Below, one piece after another: positions 63,882 through 64,000 of a DNA stretch of 64,000 bases (position 1 is the stretch's first letter; each line of letters begins with the position of its first letter). The position numbers and the translations under genes were made by a program. The notes beneath the pieces were generated by a model. The model saw only the letters and a program-made list of their open reading frames with translations. It had not been told where the DNA came from and did not search any database. Origin of the DNA: Sulfurovum sp. (GTDB lineage Bacteria > Campylobacterota > Campylobacteria > Campylobacterales > Sulfurovaceae). The stretch lies in NCBI GenBank assembly GCA_027082955.1, contig JALWTA010000011.1:25202-89201 (forward strand), given 5' to 3'.

Positions 63882-64000
63882 AAGTGGCAGCGACCTACAT
63901 TCCCACCAGGGGACCCGGCAGTATTATCGGCGATGGGAGGCTTGACTTCCAGGTTCGGAATGGAGCTGGGTATGACCCTCCCTCTAACCCCACCACTAAG
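63882..64000 (-). rRNA. rrf: 5S ribosomal RNA (5' end at window edge)
   Basis: On the minus strand the sequence contains CTCCATTCCGAACCTGGAAG, GCCGATAATACTGC and GGTCGCTGCCAC, all conserved 5S segments. About 118 bases are present, so at most a few 5' bases are cut off by the right edge. The 16S and 23S genes, if linked, lie to the right. The 273-bp gap between it and the porin gene shows no other gene. Confidence 0.93.

Overview
The window looks like the chromosome of a sulfur-oxidising member of the Campylobacterota (Epsilonproteobacteria), probably near Sulfurovum or Sulfurimonas. The reasons are a soxC-soxD-soxY-soxZ cluster, a CcoG/cbb3-oxidase assembly operon, a futalosine-pathway menaquinone gene (mqnD-like), recA/eno and glmM/lspA/rpsT/prfA neighbourhoods that resemble Campylobacter and Helicobacter, and the 5S rRNA sequence at the right edge. 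Genus is inferred from gene content, not from a database search.

Layout. 1-11.8 kb: one long minus-strand O-antigen operon, read manC, gmd, fcl (GDP-L-fucose), wzm, a MNT/HEPN pair, wzt (ABC export), then rfbF, rfbG, a short SDR, rfbH and rfbE (CDP-3,6-dideoxyhexose, probably tyvelose). 11.8-15.7 kb: a 12-haem membrane-anchored cytochrome c, a SurA-like chaperone and dcd. 15.7-22.6 kb: an MFS transporter and a TetR-controlled RND efflux operon. 22.7-31.2 kb: an exported amidohydrolase, topA-bioB-antiporter, a coiled-coil exported protein, a DivIC/FtsB-like protein and enolase. 31.3-39.8 kb: an accessory block containing an L,D-transpeptidase, a small lipoprotein and a MerR-linked lipid locus (MerR, LplT-PlsC-acyl ligase fusion, FAD oxidase-methyltransferase fusion, exported unknown). 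39.8-46.4 kb: recA, a lipoprotein, mqnD-like, murB, two related L,D-transpeptidase lipoproteins and tpx. 46.6-50.1 kb: a four-gene operon of a catalytically dead serine-recombinase-like protein, CcoG, a small membrane protein and an SQR-like flavoprotein. 50.2-56.8 kb: moaC, DUF493, PqiA-like, phytase-esterase-like, lspA, glmM, rpsT, prfA and an unknown. 56.8-63.6 kb: soxCDYZ, MOSC, a double DUF302 protein and a DUF3373-like outer-membrane protein. 63.9 kb to the end: 5S rRNA on the minus strand.

How genes work together. The first 12 kb makes and exports an O-polysaccharide carrying L-fucose and a 3,6-dideoxyhexose. SoxCDYZ is the carrier and sulfane-dehydrogenase half of thiosulfate oxidation; SoxC needs molybdenum cofactor, and moaC and a MOSC gene lie nearby. 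CcoG supports the cbb3 terminal oxidase. The MerR block looks like a regulated phospholipid acyl-chain remodelling or modification system: near-identical operators sit at the -35 of both of its transcription units.

Most notable signals: (1) the MerR lipid locus with its paired operators; (2) the dead recombinase heading the ccoG operon, with three TTTTwCGTCA repeats spaced exactly 20 bp upstream; (3) 7-bp tandem repeats inside fcl and gmd without breaking the frame and as inverted arrays between mqnD and murB; (4) a perfect hairpin pairing the murB Shine-Dalgarno with its TTG start. No gap between genes exceeds 300 bp. I found no CRISPR array, tRNA or insertion sequence.
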